Of a DNA stretch of 38,848 bases, positions 1-7,863 are shown one piece after another. The notes beneath the pieces are model-generated. The model worked only from the letters and a program-made list of their open reading frames with translations, was not told the DNA's origin and made no database searches. Source of the stretch: Hyphomicrobiales bacterium (GTDB lineage Bacteria; Pseudomonadota; Alphaproteobacteria; Rhizobiales; Rhizobiaceae); NCBI GenBank assembly GCA_900470965.1, contig UCCS01000019.1:33107-71954 (forward strand), written 5' to 3'. Both the position numbers and the translations under genes were made by a program. The number at the start of each line of letters is the position of its first letter. Position 1 is the stretch's first letter.

Positions 1-351
1 GTCAAGACCGGTGACGACACCTACCGGATCTCGATTGCGGTGGCAGGTTTTGTCCAGGACGATCTCGACATCACCTTCCAGTCCAATCTTCTGACCGTCA
101 CCGGCAAGAAACAGGAAGCAGCAAACGAAGGCTACCTGCATCGCGGCATTGCCGGACGGCCGTTCGAGCATCGGTTCGAACTTGCCGATCATGTCAGGGT
201 GAACGGGGCCGACCTCAGCAATGGTCTCTTGTCGATCGATCTGGTTCGCGAGATCCCCGAGGCACTGAAGCCGCGCAAGATCTCCATCCAGAGCGCTCCC
301 GCACTGACGTCTGTTGCTCCAGCGCAGATCGAAGCGCAAAAGGCCGCGTAA
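1..351 (+). CDS. Small heat-shock protein (Hsp20/IbpA family), C-terminal part
   Basis: The reading frame is open from base 1, so the gene begins outside the window; the GTG at base 40 is internal. The visible residues carry alpha-crystallin-domain features: beta-strand segment YRISIAVAGF, the ITFQSNLLTVTGKK strand pair, the RGIAGRPFEHRFELADHV segment and the C-terminal strand LLSIDLVREIPE. A short tail after PRKISI ends at the stop. Proteins of this family are cytosolic ATP-independent holdases that bind unfolding proteins under heat stress. The C-terminal I-x-I type anchor is present as KISI. A DUF982 gene follows 77 bases downstream on the same strand. A separate N-terminal stub of an Hsp20 gene lies near 34188; the two are distinct loci. 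Confidence 0.88.
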   Translation, partial: VKTGDDTYRISIAVAGFVQDDLDITFQSNLLTVTGKKQEAANEGYLHRGIAGRPFEHRFELADHVRVNGADLSNGLLSIDLVREIPEALKPRKISIQSAPALTSVAPAQIEAQKAA

Positions 352-428
352 ACTGCGTTATCCGCAGAACAGGGCGCCGTCGCGACGGCGTCCATCCATC
401 AACATTCCGGGTTGGGAAGGAGAGAGCG

Positions 429-728
429 ATGAAACCCGATATGTTCAGACAGCCAGTTTTCATTCTTGTCGGCCTCGGCTTTCCGGCAGAGGTTCGTGGC
501 GTGATGGACGCCTACCGGCATCTCGCCGAATGGCCGGCCTCGCTGCGGGACGCGGCGCACTCGGTGGCGCTCAGGGCATGCAGTGCCGCGCTGCGCGGTG
601 AAATCGAAGCGGAGACCGCGCGTGGGCTCTTCGCCGCCTTTGCCGAGAAACATGATCTGCTGGCACCGGAAAATAACGTGATCCCCGCGTCGCGCCTGCG
701 GCGGGACAAAGATCCGCACGTGCGGTGA
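429..728 (+). CDS. DUF982 family protein
   Basis: A 99-residue protein with the DUF982 pattern: an N-terminal beta segment (RQPVFILVGLG), a helix containing EWP, the Ala-rich helix ALRACSAALRG, and the ARGLFAAFAEKHDLL helix near residue 75. The start ATG follows a strong GGAAGGAGAG Shine-Dalgarno sequence. DUF982 proteins are small, mostly rhizobial, often multicopy and of unknown function. This is one of three in the window (others at 20117-20380 and 21980-22315). The C-terminal 25 residues beyond the domain are basic and not obviously conserved. The next gene starts 9 bases after the stop, so the two are probably co-transcribed. Confidence 0.8.
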   Translation: MKPDMFRQPVFILVGLGFPAEVRGVMDAYRHLAEWPASLRDAAHSVALRACSAALRGEIEAETARGLFAAFAEKHDLLAPENNVIPASRLRRDKDPHVR

Positions 729-737
729 GGTGGTCCG

Positions 738-1016
738 ATGATACACGATATGTTGCAGCAGGCGGCCAGCAACGCTATGGCCCTGGGGCCAGCGATCCTG
801 CTTCAGGGTGCGCAGCTTCGGAGGCCAATCGATGTGGTGAGAGCGCCGTCTCTCTGCGTCGATGACAAGCGAGCAATCCTCGCGGCCTGGGCATCGGATT
901 TTTATGCGGTTGATTCAAAGCCAGCCCTCCGCAAGGTGCCAGGAACACCAGAGCCAATCTCGATCGATGAAGTGCAGTCTGCCCTTAAAGAACTCGACCG
1001 GCGCTATGGCATCTGA
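738..1016 (+). CDS. Conserved hypothetical protein, paralogue of the 30195-30617 gene
   Basis: A 92-residue protein of unknown function. Its C-terminal half, from about residue 42, contains DDKRAILAAWASDFYAV followed by a Pro-Ala-Leu-Arg segment and a helix ending in LKELDRRYGI. The same block, with nearly the same spacing, appears in the minus-strand gene at 30195-30617, so the two are paralogues. The N-terminal part (QQAASNAMALGPAILLQ) is unlike the paralogue. The domain looks soluble and helical, and no membrane segment or catalytic motif is visible. The start is preceded by GAGGTGG at good spacing. It lies 9 bases downstream of the DUF982 gene and converges on ligD, whose stop is at 1029. 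Confidence 0.72.
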   Translation: MIHDMLQQAASNAMALGPAILLQGAQLRRPIDVVRAPSLCVDDKRAILAAWASDFYAVDSKPALRKVPGTPEPISIDEVQSALKELDRRYGI

Positions 1017-1028
1017 CCGATCGCGCGT

Positions 1029-3692
1029 TCAGGCGGCGTGCTTCATCGACTTGGCAAGGCGCTTGATCGCCTGTTCGAGCGACCGCTGCCCATCGCAGTA
1101 GTCCTGCCAGGCACTCGTCTTCGCCAGGAGTGCCGGCACCGTGCGGATGGTAAATCGCTTCGGATCGAGATCCGTCTTCACCTGGCTCCATGCGAGAGGC
1201 ATCGACACCGGAGCGCTGGGCCGGGCGCGCGGCGACAGTGGCGCCACGGCAGTCGCCATACGATCGTTGCGCAGATAGTCGAGGAAGATGCGGCCGTTGC
1301 GTTGGTTCTTCGCCATCTTGATCAAATAAAGTTCTGGGTTCTCCCGCGCCATCTGCAGGCAGACGTCGTGCGCAAAACCTTTTGCCTCGGGCCATGCCAG
1401 TTTCTTGCCCTTCGCCACCGCAAGCGGCGTGACGACATGCAGCCCCTTGCCGCCCGTGGTCTTGCAGAAACTGACAAGGCCGAGTTCCTCCAGCCGGTCA
1501 CGCAACTCTCGGGCTGCCTCGACGACGGTGGAGAAGGCTACGTCCGGACCGGGATCGAGGTCGAAGACGAGCCGACCCGGGACCTCAGGCTGTTTCGGTT
1601 CGCAATTCCAGGGGTGCAGTTCCACGCCGCCGATCTGGGCGATGGCCGCCAAGCCCTCGACGCGGTCGATCTGCAGGTAGGGCTTCTTATCGCCGAAGAC
1701 GGTCACCAGTTCCAAGAGGTTCGACGTTCCGGGCATGGCATGGCGCTGGAAGAACTGCTCACCGCCGATGCCATCGGGCGTCCGGATGATCGAGCACGGC
1801 CGGCCTTTGATGTGGTCGATGAGCCAAGGTCCGACGACTTCGTAGTAGTTCGCAAGCTCAACCTTGGTGACCGGCCTGTCGTCGCCAGCGTCGGGCCACA
1901 GCGGTTTCTCGGGATTGGAGATCAACACGCCCATCACATTTGCTTTGCCGCCCTTCCGGAAGGATTTCGCCGGCGCTGGCTTTTCGGCCTCTGCCTCCGG
2001 ATCAGGCACATCGGCTTCTACGGGTGAGGCAGGCTTCTCGGCGACGACTTCCCCTGCTGGTTTGTCTTCCCGCAGACCCTTAAACGCTGCCTGGCGGACA
2101 AGGCCATCGGCGGTCCAACCCGCGAACTCGATCTCCGCCACCAGATCCGGCTTCACCCACACGACGTTGGCATCCTTCTTCGGCGACCCGATACCGGTGA
2201 ACGGTGACTTGGCCGTTTCCAGCGCGCGCAGCTTGGGTAGCAGAACATCGACTTTGCCGGCGCCATAGCCCGTGCCGACACGGCCGACATAGACGAAATG
2301 GCTGCCGCGGTTGACGCCAACCAGCAGCGACCGGAACTTGCCGTTGGTCGTGGCATATGCGCCGATCACCACCTCATGGCCTGCCCGGCACTTCGATTTA
2401 ACCCAGGTGTCGGTGCGGCCAGATTGATAGGGAGCGTCGGCCTGCTTCGAGACGATCCCTTCGAGCGAGAGCTTGCAAGCAGACTTCAAGACGGCGTCGC
2501 CGCCGGTTTCGAAATGCTCGACGAACCGCAGGCGTGGATCGTCGCCTGCATCGCTCAGCAATGCCTGCAGCCGATCCTTGCGCTCCGTCAGCGGCAGCTC
2601 TCGAAGATCCTCATTGCCTTCAAACAGGAGGTCGAAGGCGAAATATACCAACGCATCCGTCTTGCCTTCCGATAGCGCCGCCTGCAGCGCGGCGAAGTCC
2701 GGCGCCCCATTTTCGTCGAGCGCGCAGATCTCCCCGTCGATGATCGCGTCGGGCAGGTTTGCGGCCGAAGCCGCGATGGCCGGATATTTGCCTGTCCAGT
2801 CGAGGCCCTTGCGGGTCTTGAGCGTCACCTCGCCGTTCTCGATGCGCATCTGGATCCGGTAACCGTCGAACTTGATCTCGTGAATCCAGCCATCCGCCGT
2901 AGGTGGACGTTCGCGCGTTTCGCAGAGCTGCGGCGCGATAAACTCCGCCATCGCGGATTTCGTTGGCTTTGTCGGCGTCGGCTTCTTCTTGGGCTTCGTT
3001 TCTGCTTTGCGTTCTTCCGCTGCAAGGCCGTGGTTGCTGTCCCACACGGCATCCGCCTGCACGTCGCCACTTTCGATCATGAACGGTTTTGGCTTCTTGC
3101 CCTTGCCGGCAGCGATCGCTTCCATCGTCCGGCCGGAGGCAACAGAGGTTGCGTTCTCTTCCAGGACTGCCGCGCCGTTTTCCTCGACGGAGAAATCATC
3201 GTGGTGTTTGATCAGCAGCCAGTTGGTGCGTTTGCCGCCGTCACGGTCATTACGCATCCGCACGAGGACGAAGCTGCCATGCAGTCGCTCGCCTTCGAGG
3301 GTGAATTTGAAGTCGCCCTTAGCCAGAGCCTGCTCGGGGCTCTTGCTGCCTTCCGGCTCCCAATAGCCGCGATCCCAGAGCATCACCGTGCCGCCGCCAT
3401 ATTGGCCTTTCGGAATCGTGCCTTCGAAGTCGCCGTAGTCGAGCGGATGATCCTCGACCTCGACGGCAAGACGTTTGTCGTGTGGATCGAGAGACGGGCC
3501 TTTGGTTACCGCCCAGGACTTGAACACACCATCGAGCTCAAGCCGGAGATCGTAATGCAATCGGGTCGCGTCATGTTTCTGGATGACGAAGCGGCGACGG
3601 TTCGACGCCTTCAACTTCGCCTGGCCGCTCGGCTCCTGCGTTTTCTGAAAGTCGCGCTTCTGCTTGTAGGTTGAGAGCTTGTCGCTGGCCAT
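1029..3692 (-). CDS. ligD: Multifunctional DNA ligase D (non-homologous end joining)
   Basis: An 887-residue protein with the full three-domain LigD layout. The 3'-phosphoesterase domain is at about 25-190 ([13 protein letters not shown] motif). The ATP-dependent ligase domain is at about 248-545 ([11 protein letters not shown]-accepting Lys about 274, then the EGIVSK motif). The primase-type polymerase domain is at about 588-875, with metal-binding Asp residues in LVFDLDPG. With Ku it processes, fills and seals DNA double-strand breaks. The start at 3692 ([15 protein letters not shown]) is where the conserved family begins and has a GGGG ribosome site; a longer frame with a TTG at 3848 exists but would begin only a few bases past the predicted promoter. 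Linkers near 225-245 and 545-580 are rich in Lys, Pro, Glu and Ala. No Ku gene is in the window. Confidence 0.95.
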   Translation of the reverse strand: MASDKLSTYKQKRDFQKTQEPSGQAKLKASNRRRFVIQKHDATRLHYDLRLELDGVFKSWAVTKGPSLDPHDKRLAVEVEDHPLDYGDFEGTIPKGQYGGGTVMLWDRGYWEPEGSKSPEQALAKGDFKFTLEGERLHGSFVLVRMRNDRDGGKRTNWLLIKHHDDFSVEENGAAVLEENATSVASGRTMEAIAAGKGKKPKPFMIESGDVQADAVWDSNHGLAAEERKAETKPKKKPTPTKPTKSAMAEFIAPQLCETRERPPTADGWIHEIKFDGYRIQMRIENGEVTLKTRKGLDWTGKYPAIAASAANLPDAIIDGEICALDENGAPDFAALQAALSEGKTDALVYFAFDLLFEGNEDLRELPLTERKDRLQALLSDAGDDPRLRFVEHFETGGDAVLKSACKLSLEGIVSKQADAPYQSGRTDTWVKSKCRAGHEVVIGAYATTNGKFRSLLVGVNRGSHFVYVGRVGTGYGAGKVDVLLPKLRALETAKSPFTGIGSPKKDANVVWVKPDLVAEIEFAGWTADGLVRQAAFKGLREDKPAGEVVAEKPASPVEADVPDPEAEAEKPAPAKSFRKGGKANVMGVLISNPEKPLWPDAGDDRPVTKVELANYYEVVGPWLIDHIKGRPCSIIRTPDGIGGEQFFQRHAMPGTSNLLELVTVFGDKKPYLQIDRVEGLAAIAQIGGVELHPWNCEPKQPEVPGRLVFDLDPGPDVAFSTVVEAARELRDRLEELGLVSFCKTTGGKGLHVVTPLAVAKGKKLAWPEAKGFAHDVCLQMARENPELYLIKMAKNQRNGRIFLDYLRNDRMATAVAPLSPRARPSAPVSMPLAWSQVKTDLDPKRFTIRTVPALLAKTSAWQDYCDGQRSLEQAIKRLAKSMKHAA

Positions 3693-3853
3693 CGCGATCC
3701 CCGGTACACTTCCTCCATCCGCGTCGAATGACGACGGAGCTGAGGCGCAGGCCGGACAGGTGGGACGCTCGGCTGCCGTTTCGTTGGCCGCAAGGAGCGC
3801 GTTCATCATCCCTGTCACGTCCGGTTTGCACGGCACGCGACCTCGCAACTGAG

Positions 3854-3878
3854 AAGCCTCCAGCCCGCATTTTGTTCC
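3854..3878 (-). promoter_or_regulatory. EcfG/RpoE2-type promoter of ligD
   Basis: On the minus strand GGAAC (3878-3874) is followed after exactly 18 bases by TT (3855-3854). This fits the general-stress sigma-factor pattern known in rhizobia (GGAAC-N18/19-TT). Transcription would start near 3847, giving a leader of about 150 bases to the preferred ligD start. Predicted from pattern only. Confidence 0.55.
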
Positions 3879-3920
3879 AATTCGGCCTGTCGAGATGCGG
3901 TAATGGAAACAGAAAACGCG

Positions 3921-4511
3921 TCAGCCGACCTGTTCGACATTGAGGGTGCCGGCGGGAAGCGGCCTGATCAGAGATTTCGCCGAGACAGATGGATCGAGCC
4001 AGTCTGCCCAGGCGTTCCGCTCAAGGATGGCGATCTGCCGGTCATGGTAAGGTGCGATATCCGGGCCAGGCTCCGTCGTCAGCATGGTGAAGGCTTGCCC
4101 GACGCCATCCGTGTCGCGCCAGATGCCGGCGACGCAGAAGATCGGTTCGTCCTTCTTGGTGAACAGCCACTTGTCCTTGCGCTTTTTGCCCTTTTCCCCT
4201 GGATCGGTGAACTCGTAGAAGCCGTCTGCGATGATCAGGCAGCGATTGGAGTTGAACTCGCGTCCGTCCGATCGAAAGTTATACACCGGCCGCTTGTTCT
4301 GTCCCGGCCAGCTCCAGCGCCGCTGCACTAGATCGCCTTCACCCCGCTCGCCCTCGATCGTGCGGACGATCGGCGCCATGTCGGTGATCTTGATGTCCTC
4401 GCGTGCATCAACGTTCGGTGCACCTTCACCAAAACGGATCTTGATCTTCAGGTGGGCGAAATCCTCGACGATCGAAGCCACGTCGACCATCAGCCGATAA
4501 TCATTGCACAT
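3921..4511 (-). CDS. SRAP-domain protein (YedK/HMCES-like), apparently active
   Basis: A 196-residue protein covering the whole SRAP domain. The predicted catalytic residues are all present: Cys2 exposed after Met removal, Asn in VYNFRSDGREF (about 78), Glu in ADGFYEF (about 100) and His in APYHDRQ (about 156). Proteins of this family form a covalent thiazolidine link with abasic sites in single-stranded DNA and shield them during replication. The start has a GAGG ribosome site five bases upstream and leaves Cys at position 2, which the chemistry requires. It is divergent from a second SRAP gene, with a LexA box between them, so SOS induction is likely. It ends 43 bases short of the ligD promoter. 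Confidence 0.93.
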   Translation of the reverse strand: MCNDYRLMVDVASIVEDFAHLKIKIRFGEGAPNVDAREDIKITDMAPIVRTIEGERGEGDLVQRRWSWPGQNKRPVYNFRSDGREFNSNRCLIIADGFYEFTDPGEKGKKRKDKWLFTKKDEPIFCVAGIWRDTDGVGQAFTMLTTEPGPDIAPYHDRQIAILERNAWADWLDPSVSAKSLIRPLPAGTLNVEQVG

Positions 4512-4542
4512 GTGTTCCTCGCAGTTCTTGTTGTGAAGCTGA

Positions 4543-4557
4543 GTTCTTGCTATGTTC
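4543..4557. promoter_or_regulatory. LexA (SOS) box
   Basis: The sequence GTTC-TTGCTAT-GTTC is an exact match to the alphaproteobacterial LexA operator GTTC-N7-GTTC. It sits in the 51-base gap between two divergent SRAP genes, only 5 bases before the first ATG of the plus-strand gene, so it can control at least that gene and the truncated imuA behind it, and possibly both directions. Confidence 0.85.
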
Positions 4558-4562
4558 TACAT

Positions 4563-5072
4563 ATGATGAACGCGAAGGTTTTCCAGTCCGACGCCCCGCT
4601 CGACGAGCGTCGCGTTATCATAAGACGGCGGGACGGCGATGTGGAGATGGTCGAGCTGCCCTGGGGGCTGCGTCCGCTCGATGGCGGGTCGCGCGCGGTC
4701 AATGTCGTCCGCTGTGAAGGAAAGACGTTTTCAACCCACCGCTGCCTGGTGCCGGCATCCGAGTTCCGTCATCGCAGCGGGGGCAAGAATTTCATTTTCT
4801 CGCTCGCCAACGGCGACTGGTTCTATTTCGCAGGGATCTGGCGGCCGGGCTCTTCAGATTGGCCCGAGGCCTATGCCATCCTGACGATCGAGGCGAATGC
4901 CGACATCGCGCCCTATCATGACCGGCAGATGGCGGTCCTGACGCGCGATCAACGGATGGATTGGCTCGACCGGCTTGTACCCGAAGATGAAATCCTGCGG
5001 CCGCTTCCCGTCGGCACCTTCCGTGTCAAACCTCTTTCAAACGCTTCCTTCCAGCCAAGACTTGCGGTCTAA
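4563..5072 (+). CDS. SRAP-domain paralogue lacking the catalytic Cys and Glu
   Basis: A 169-residue SRAP-fold protein. It keeps recognisable family blocks: ELPWGLRPLDG, Asn in AVNVVRCEG (about 47), RCLVPASEF (about 61-68), FYFAGIW and APYHDRQMAVL with the His near 119. It begins MMNAKVFQSD, so no Cys follows the initiator Met, and the Glu expected after the PASEF block is replaced by His (about 70). The reading frame upstream contains no start codon placed directly before a Cys. The protein therefore should not form the usual abasic-site crosslink; it may be a regulator, a DNA-binding relic or part of the imuA-imuB-dnaE2 type cassette, where such genes often come first. It lies directly behind the LexA box and is followed by the imuA remnant. 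Confidence 0.85.
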   Translation: MMNAKVFQSDAPLDERRVIIRRRDGDVEMVELPWGLRPLDGGSRAVNVVRCEGKTFSTHRCLVPASEFRHRSGGKNFIFSLANGDWFYFAGIWRPGSSDWPEAYAILTIEANADIAPYHDRQMAVLTRDQRMDWLDRLVPEDEILRPLPVGTFRVKPLSNASFQPRLAV

Positions 5073-5095
5073 ATTGCGAGCCGCAACGACGGTAT

Positions 5096-5290
5096 CAACG
5101 GGTTATTTCCGACCTGCGCGAGCGCATCGCCTCGCTGGAGGGCGTGTCGGCCAGAAAGGCTGGCTATCTTTCCTTCGGCGTGCCGGAAATCGACGCGCTC
5201 CTGCCCGGCGGTGGTCTTGCCTATGGCGCCCTGCATGAATTTGCCGGCGGCGGAGCGGGCACGGTTGATGGCGCGGCTGCAGCGCTCTCT
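5096..5290 (+). pseudogene. imuA: imuA remnant (5' part of SOS mutagenesis gene)
   Basis: After the SRAP stop, a frame reads DLRERIASLEGVSARKAG, then FGVPEIDALLPGGGL, then GALHEFAGGGAGTVDGAAAAL. These are hallmarks of the N-terminal region of rhizobial ImuA, a RecA-like accessory protein of the ImuA-ImuB-DnaE2 translesion mutasome. Similarity stops abruptly near 5290, where ImuA should continue into its core; the following bases run in unrelated sequence to the convergent histidine kinase stop at 5446. No convincing start codon is seen, though the frame is open back into the SRAP gene. imuB and dnaE2 are absent. This is a deletion scar: the SOS-controlled head of the cassette was kept and the mutagenic body lost. 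Confidence 0.8.
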
Positions 5291-5445
5291 CCGAGCCCCG
5301 GTTCAGGTGTCGGCTTCAACTGTGCCAAACACCTCGCTCGGTGCTCCATGTTCCTTGTAACCCGCTGCCCGCATCGCACGGTGGGCAGCAGCTCCGGCAA
5401 TCACTGGAAGACTTGGCCGAAAGGCCCGGTCGTGAGATCGAGCCA

Positions 5446-7632
5446 TCAGTTACGGTCGAGGACATCCCGGACGCGTACGGCCAGATCCTCGAAGGAGAAT
5501 GGCTTGGGCAGCAAATGCACGCCCTTGTCGAGCCGGCCATGATGAACGATGGCGTTGCGGGAATAGCCTGTCGTGAACAACGCCTTCAGCGTCGGGTCTG
5601 TCTCACGCGCTTTAGCTACCACGTCTGCGCCGCTCATGCCGCCTGGCAACACCACATCCGAAAAGATCAGATCGACTTTACCGTGGGTCGACAGCGCTTG
5701 CAGAGCCGCTGGGCCGTCCTTGGCTTCGAGTACATGGTAGCCGAGTTCGCGCAGCGATTCGACCGAATAGGCACGGACGTCCGGATCGTCCTCGACGACA
5801 AGAATGACCTCGCCGGGCGCAGCGTCGGGGATAGCAGGTGCCTCTACCACATCTTCATCGGCCCCGTCCGACAAGAGCCGCGGCAGGTAGATCTTGACCG
5901 TCGTTCCCTCTCCGACTTCCGAGTAGATCTTCACATGGCCCTTCGATTGCTTGACGAACCCATAAACCTGGCTGAGGCCAAGCCCGGTGCCCTTGCCCTG
6001 GTCCTTGGTCGTAAAGAACGGCTCGAACACGTGCGACAGCGTATCGGCGTCCATCCCCGACCCAGTGTCGGAGACACTGATGGCACTATACTGTCCGGGG
6101 ATCACTTCTGCGTGCGCTGAAGCATAGGCTTCGTCCAGATGAGCGTTGAATGTCTCGATGGTCAGCTTGCCGCCTTCAGGCATCGCGTCGCGCGCATTGA
6201 TTGCGAGATTAAGAAGCGCGCTTTCCAGTTCGTTGGGATCGGCTTCCGCCTTCCAGAGGCCGGCGGCGAGTACAACTTCAATGTTGTAGATCTCGCCGAG
6301 CGTCCGGTGCAGGAGCTCGGACATGCCGCGGATCAGGCTGTTGGCATCGATCGGCTTGGGGTCGAGCGGCTGCCGCCGGGCAAAGGCGAGAAGCCGTTGC
6401 GTCAGGGCCGCTGCCCGCCTCGCGCCGTTCATCGCCTGCGAGGCTGCCCTTCGCAACCGCCCCGCTTCCGGCGGCAGGTTCCGCGTGAGCGTGTCGAGAT
6501 TGCCGACAATGATCTGCAGTAGATTGTTGAAATCGTGGGCGACTCCCCCCGTCAACTGCCCGACCGCCTCCATTTTCTGCGCTTGCCGCAGCGCCTCTGC
6601 GTTCTGGGTCAGCTCCTCCGTCTTCTGCTTGACGAGATGCTCCAGATTGGCGTTCAGTTCCTTGAGTGCTTCTTCAGCGCGGCGTCTTTCCTGCAGCTCA
6701 CGTTGTGCGGCATCGTACAGCCGGGCGTTGTCGATGGCGACCGCAGCTTCGCCGGCGAGGCCAGCGAGACCGCTTTCTGACGCCTCGTCGAACACGCCGA
6801 TGTCAGCATGCCCGAAGAACAGTCCACCAATTACCTCGCCCATTCGCGAGATGACTGGCACGGCCAGATAGCTCCGTACGGGAAGATGACCTTCCGGCAT
6901 CCCTTTTCGCGGCTCATTCCTGCCGTACCGGCTGTCCTGGGTGATATCGGCGGAACGCACAATCCCCTCTCCGAGAAAGGTCGGTGCAAAGACAGCCGTA
7001 TTGCGTGGCATGGGAAACTTCGAGAATGCCTCGCGAGGTACACCGGATAGCGTGTAGAGCATGTAGCTCTCGCCCGATGGATTGATGACGTTGTGGAAGA
7101 ATGCGCCGAACTGCGCTCCGGTAAGCTCGACACCGGCATCCGTTACCAGTTGGACAACCTTCTCCAGGTCATTCTCGCGCGCGAGGTCTGCTCCGGCTCG
7201 ATTGAGGATCTCGAGTGCGCGGGTACGCTCTCGCAGCGCGATCTCCGTCTCGCGCTGCTCGGTGCGATCACGCAGCACTTTCACGAAACCGACAAGCTTT
7301 CTCTCATCATCCATTATCGGCGTTGTCTCACCGACGGCCCAGATGCGGCCACCGCCCCTCTGCAGCCGCCATCCTTCGCCGCTTCCCTTTCCCCTGGTCC
7401 TGGCGTCGGTCAGTTCCGCCTCGAGCAGCGCGGCGGCTCCTCCTTCCGGCGGAAAGATCGCCACCAGAGTTTTGCCCAGCATTTCGTCCTGCGACCAGCC
7501 GAGGAGAGCTTCAGCGCCCTTGCTCCAGCCGGTGATTATGCCATCGACGTCGAGCATGATGATCCCGGTATCGACTGCGCTGTCGAGGACCTGCTGGAGG
7601 CGTTCGGCGGGGAAATGGGAAGCAGTGTTCAT
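5446..7632 (-). CDS. Hybrid sensor histidine kinase (PAS-GAF-HisKA-HATPase-REC)
   Basis: A 728-residue cytoplasmic protein with no membrane segment. Order: PAS (about 10-125, with GWSKGAEALLGWSQDEMLG), GAF (about 150-305, ending AAVAIDNARLYDAA), coiled coil (about 305-350), HisKA with phospho-acceptor His about 366 in GGVAHDFNN, HATPase (N box NLAINARDAM, G1 DTGSGMD, G2 GKGTGLGL) and a C-terminal receiver (acidic pair VVEDD, phospho-Asp about 659 in FSDVVLPGG, Lys in LPKPF). PAS and GAF suggest sensing of a soluble ligand, redox state or light. The start at MNTASHF is preferred; a longer frame adds 15 residues. It lies 231 bases downstream of another hybrid kinase on the same strand. Confidence 0.93.
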   Translation of the reverse strand: MNTASHFPAERLQQVLDSAVDTGIIMLDVDGIITGWSKGAEALLGWSQDEMLGKTLVAIFPPEGGAAALLEAELTDARTRGKGSGEGWRLQRGGGRIWAVGETTPIMDDERKLVGFVKVLRDRTEQRETEIALRERTRALEILNRAGADLARENDLEKVVQLVTDAGVELTGAQFGAFFHNVINPSGESYMLYTLSGVPREAFSKFPMPRNTAVFAPTFLGEGIVRSADITQDSRYGRNEPRKGMPEGHLPVRSYLAVPVISRMGEVIGGLFFGHADIGVFDEASESGLAGLAGEAAVAIDNARLYDAAQRELQERRRAEEALKELNANLEHLVKQKTEELTQNAEALRQAQKMEAVGQLTGGVAHDFNNLLQIIVGNLDTLTRNLPPEAGRLRRAASQAMNGARRAAALTQRLLAFARRQPLDPKPIDANSLIRGMSELLHRTLGEIYNIEVVLAAGLWKAEADPNELESALLNLAINARDAMPEGGKLTIETFNAHLDEAYASAHAEVIPGQYSAISVSDTGSGMDADTLSHVFEPFFTTKDQGKGTGLGLSQVYGFVKQSKGHVKIYSEVGEGTTVKIYLPRLLSDGADEDVVEAPAIPDAAPGEVILVVEDDPDVRAYSVESLRELGYHVLEAKDGPAALQALSTHGKVDLIFSDVVLPGGMSGADVVAKARETDPTLKALFTTGYSRNAIVHHGRLDKGVHLLPKPFSFEDLAVRVRDVLDRN

Positions 7633-7863
7633 TCTATGGCCTGCTCGTTGAGGTGCAAATGGCGCGGCGCGATGCAATGCGATGGATTTGCATTGGAGGG
7701 ATATGGCGAGAAGTTAAGCAATCGGCGAGCGACGGAAGACGGCGCGCGATCGGCGTGCTCCCCATCTGCGCACTCCCACACACATGACTGGCGAAAGGAC
7801 ACACGGTCCTTCTTGGATGAGCAGATACCCGTCGAGCCGCTCTTGCTGTTGTTTGTTGCACCC

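Noticed and set aside
1038..2027. 329-codon open frame on the plus strand
   Set aside because: Antisense of ligD; composition typical of a shadow frame.
4514..4527. Second LexA box (GTTC-N6-GTTC)
   Set aside because: The spacer is six bases, not seven, and overlaps the ribosome site of the minus-strand SRAP gene.
5291..5445. Terminator or gene between imuA remnant and kinase
   Set aside because: A GGCCGAAAGGCC mini-hairpin is present at about 5416-5427, but it is short and lacks a T-run; the frame continuing from imuA has no similarity to ImuA.
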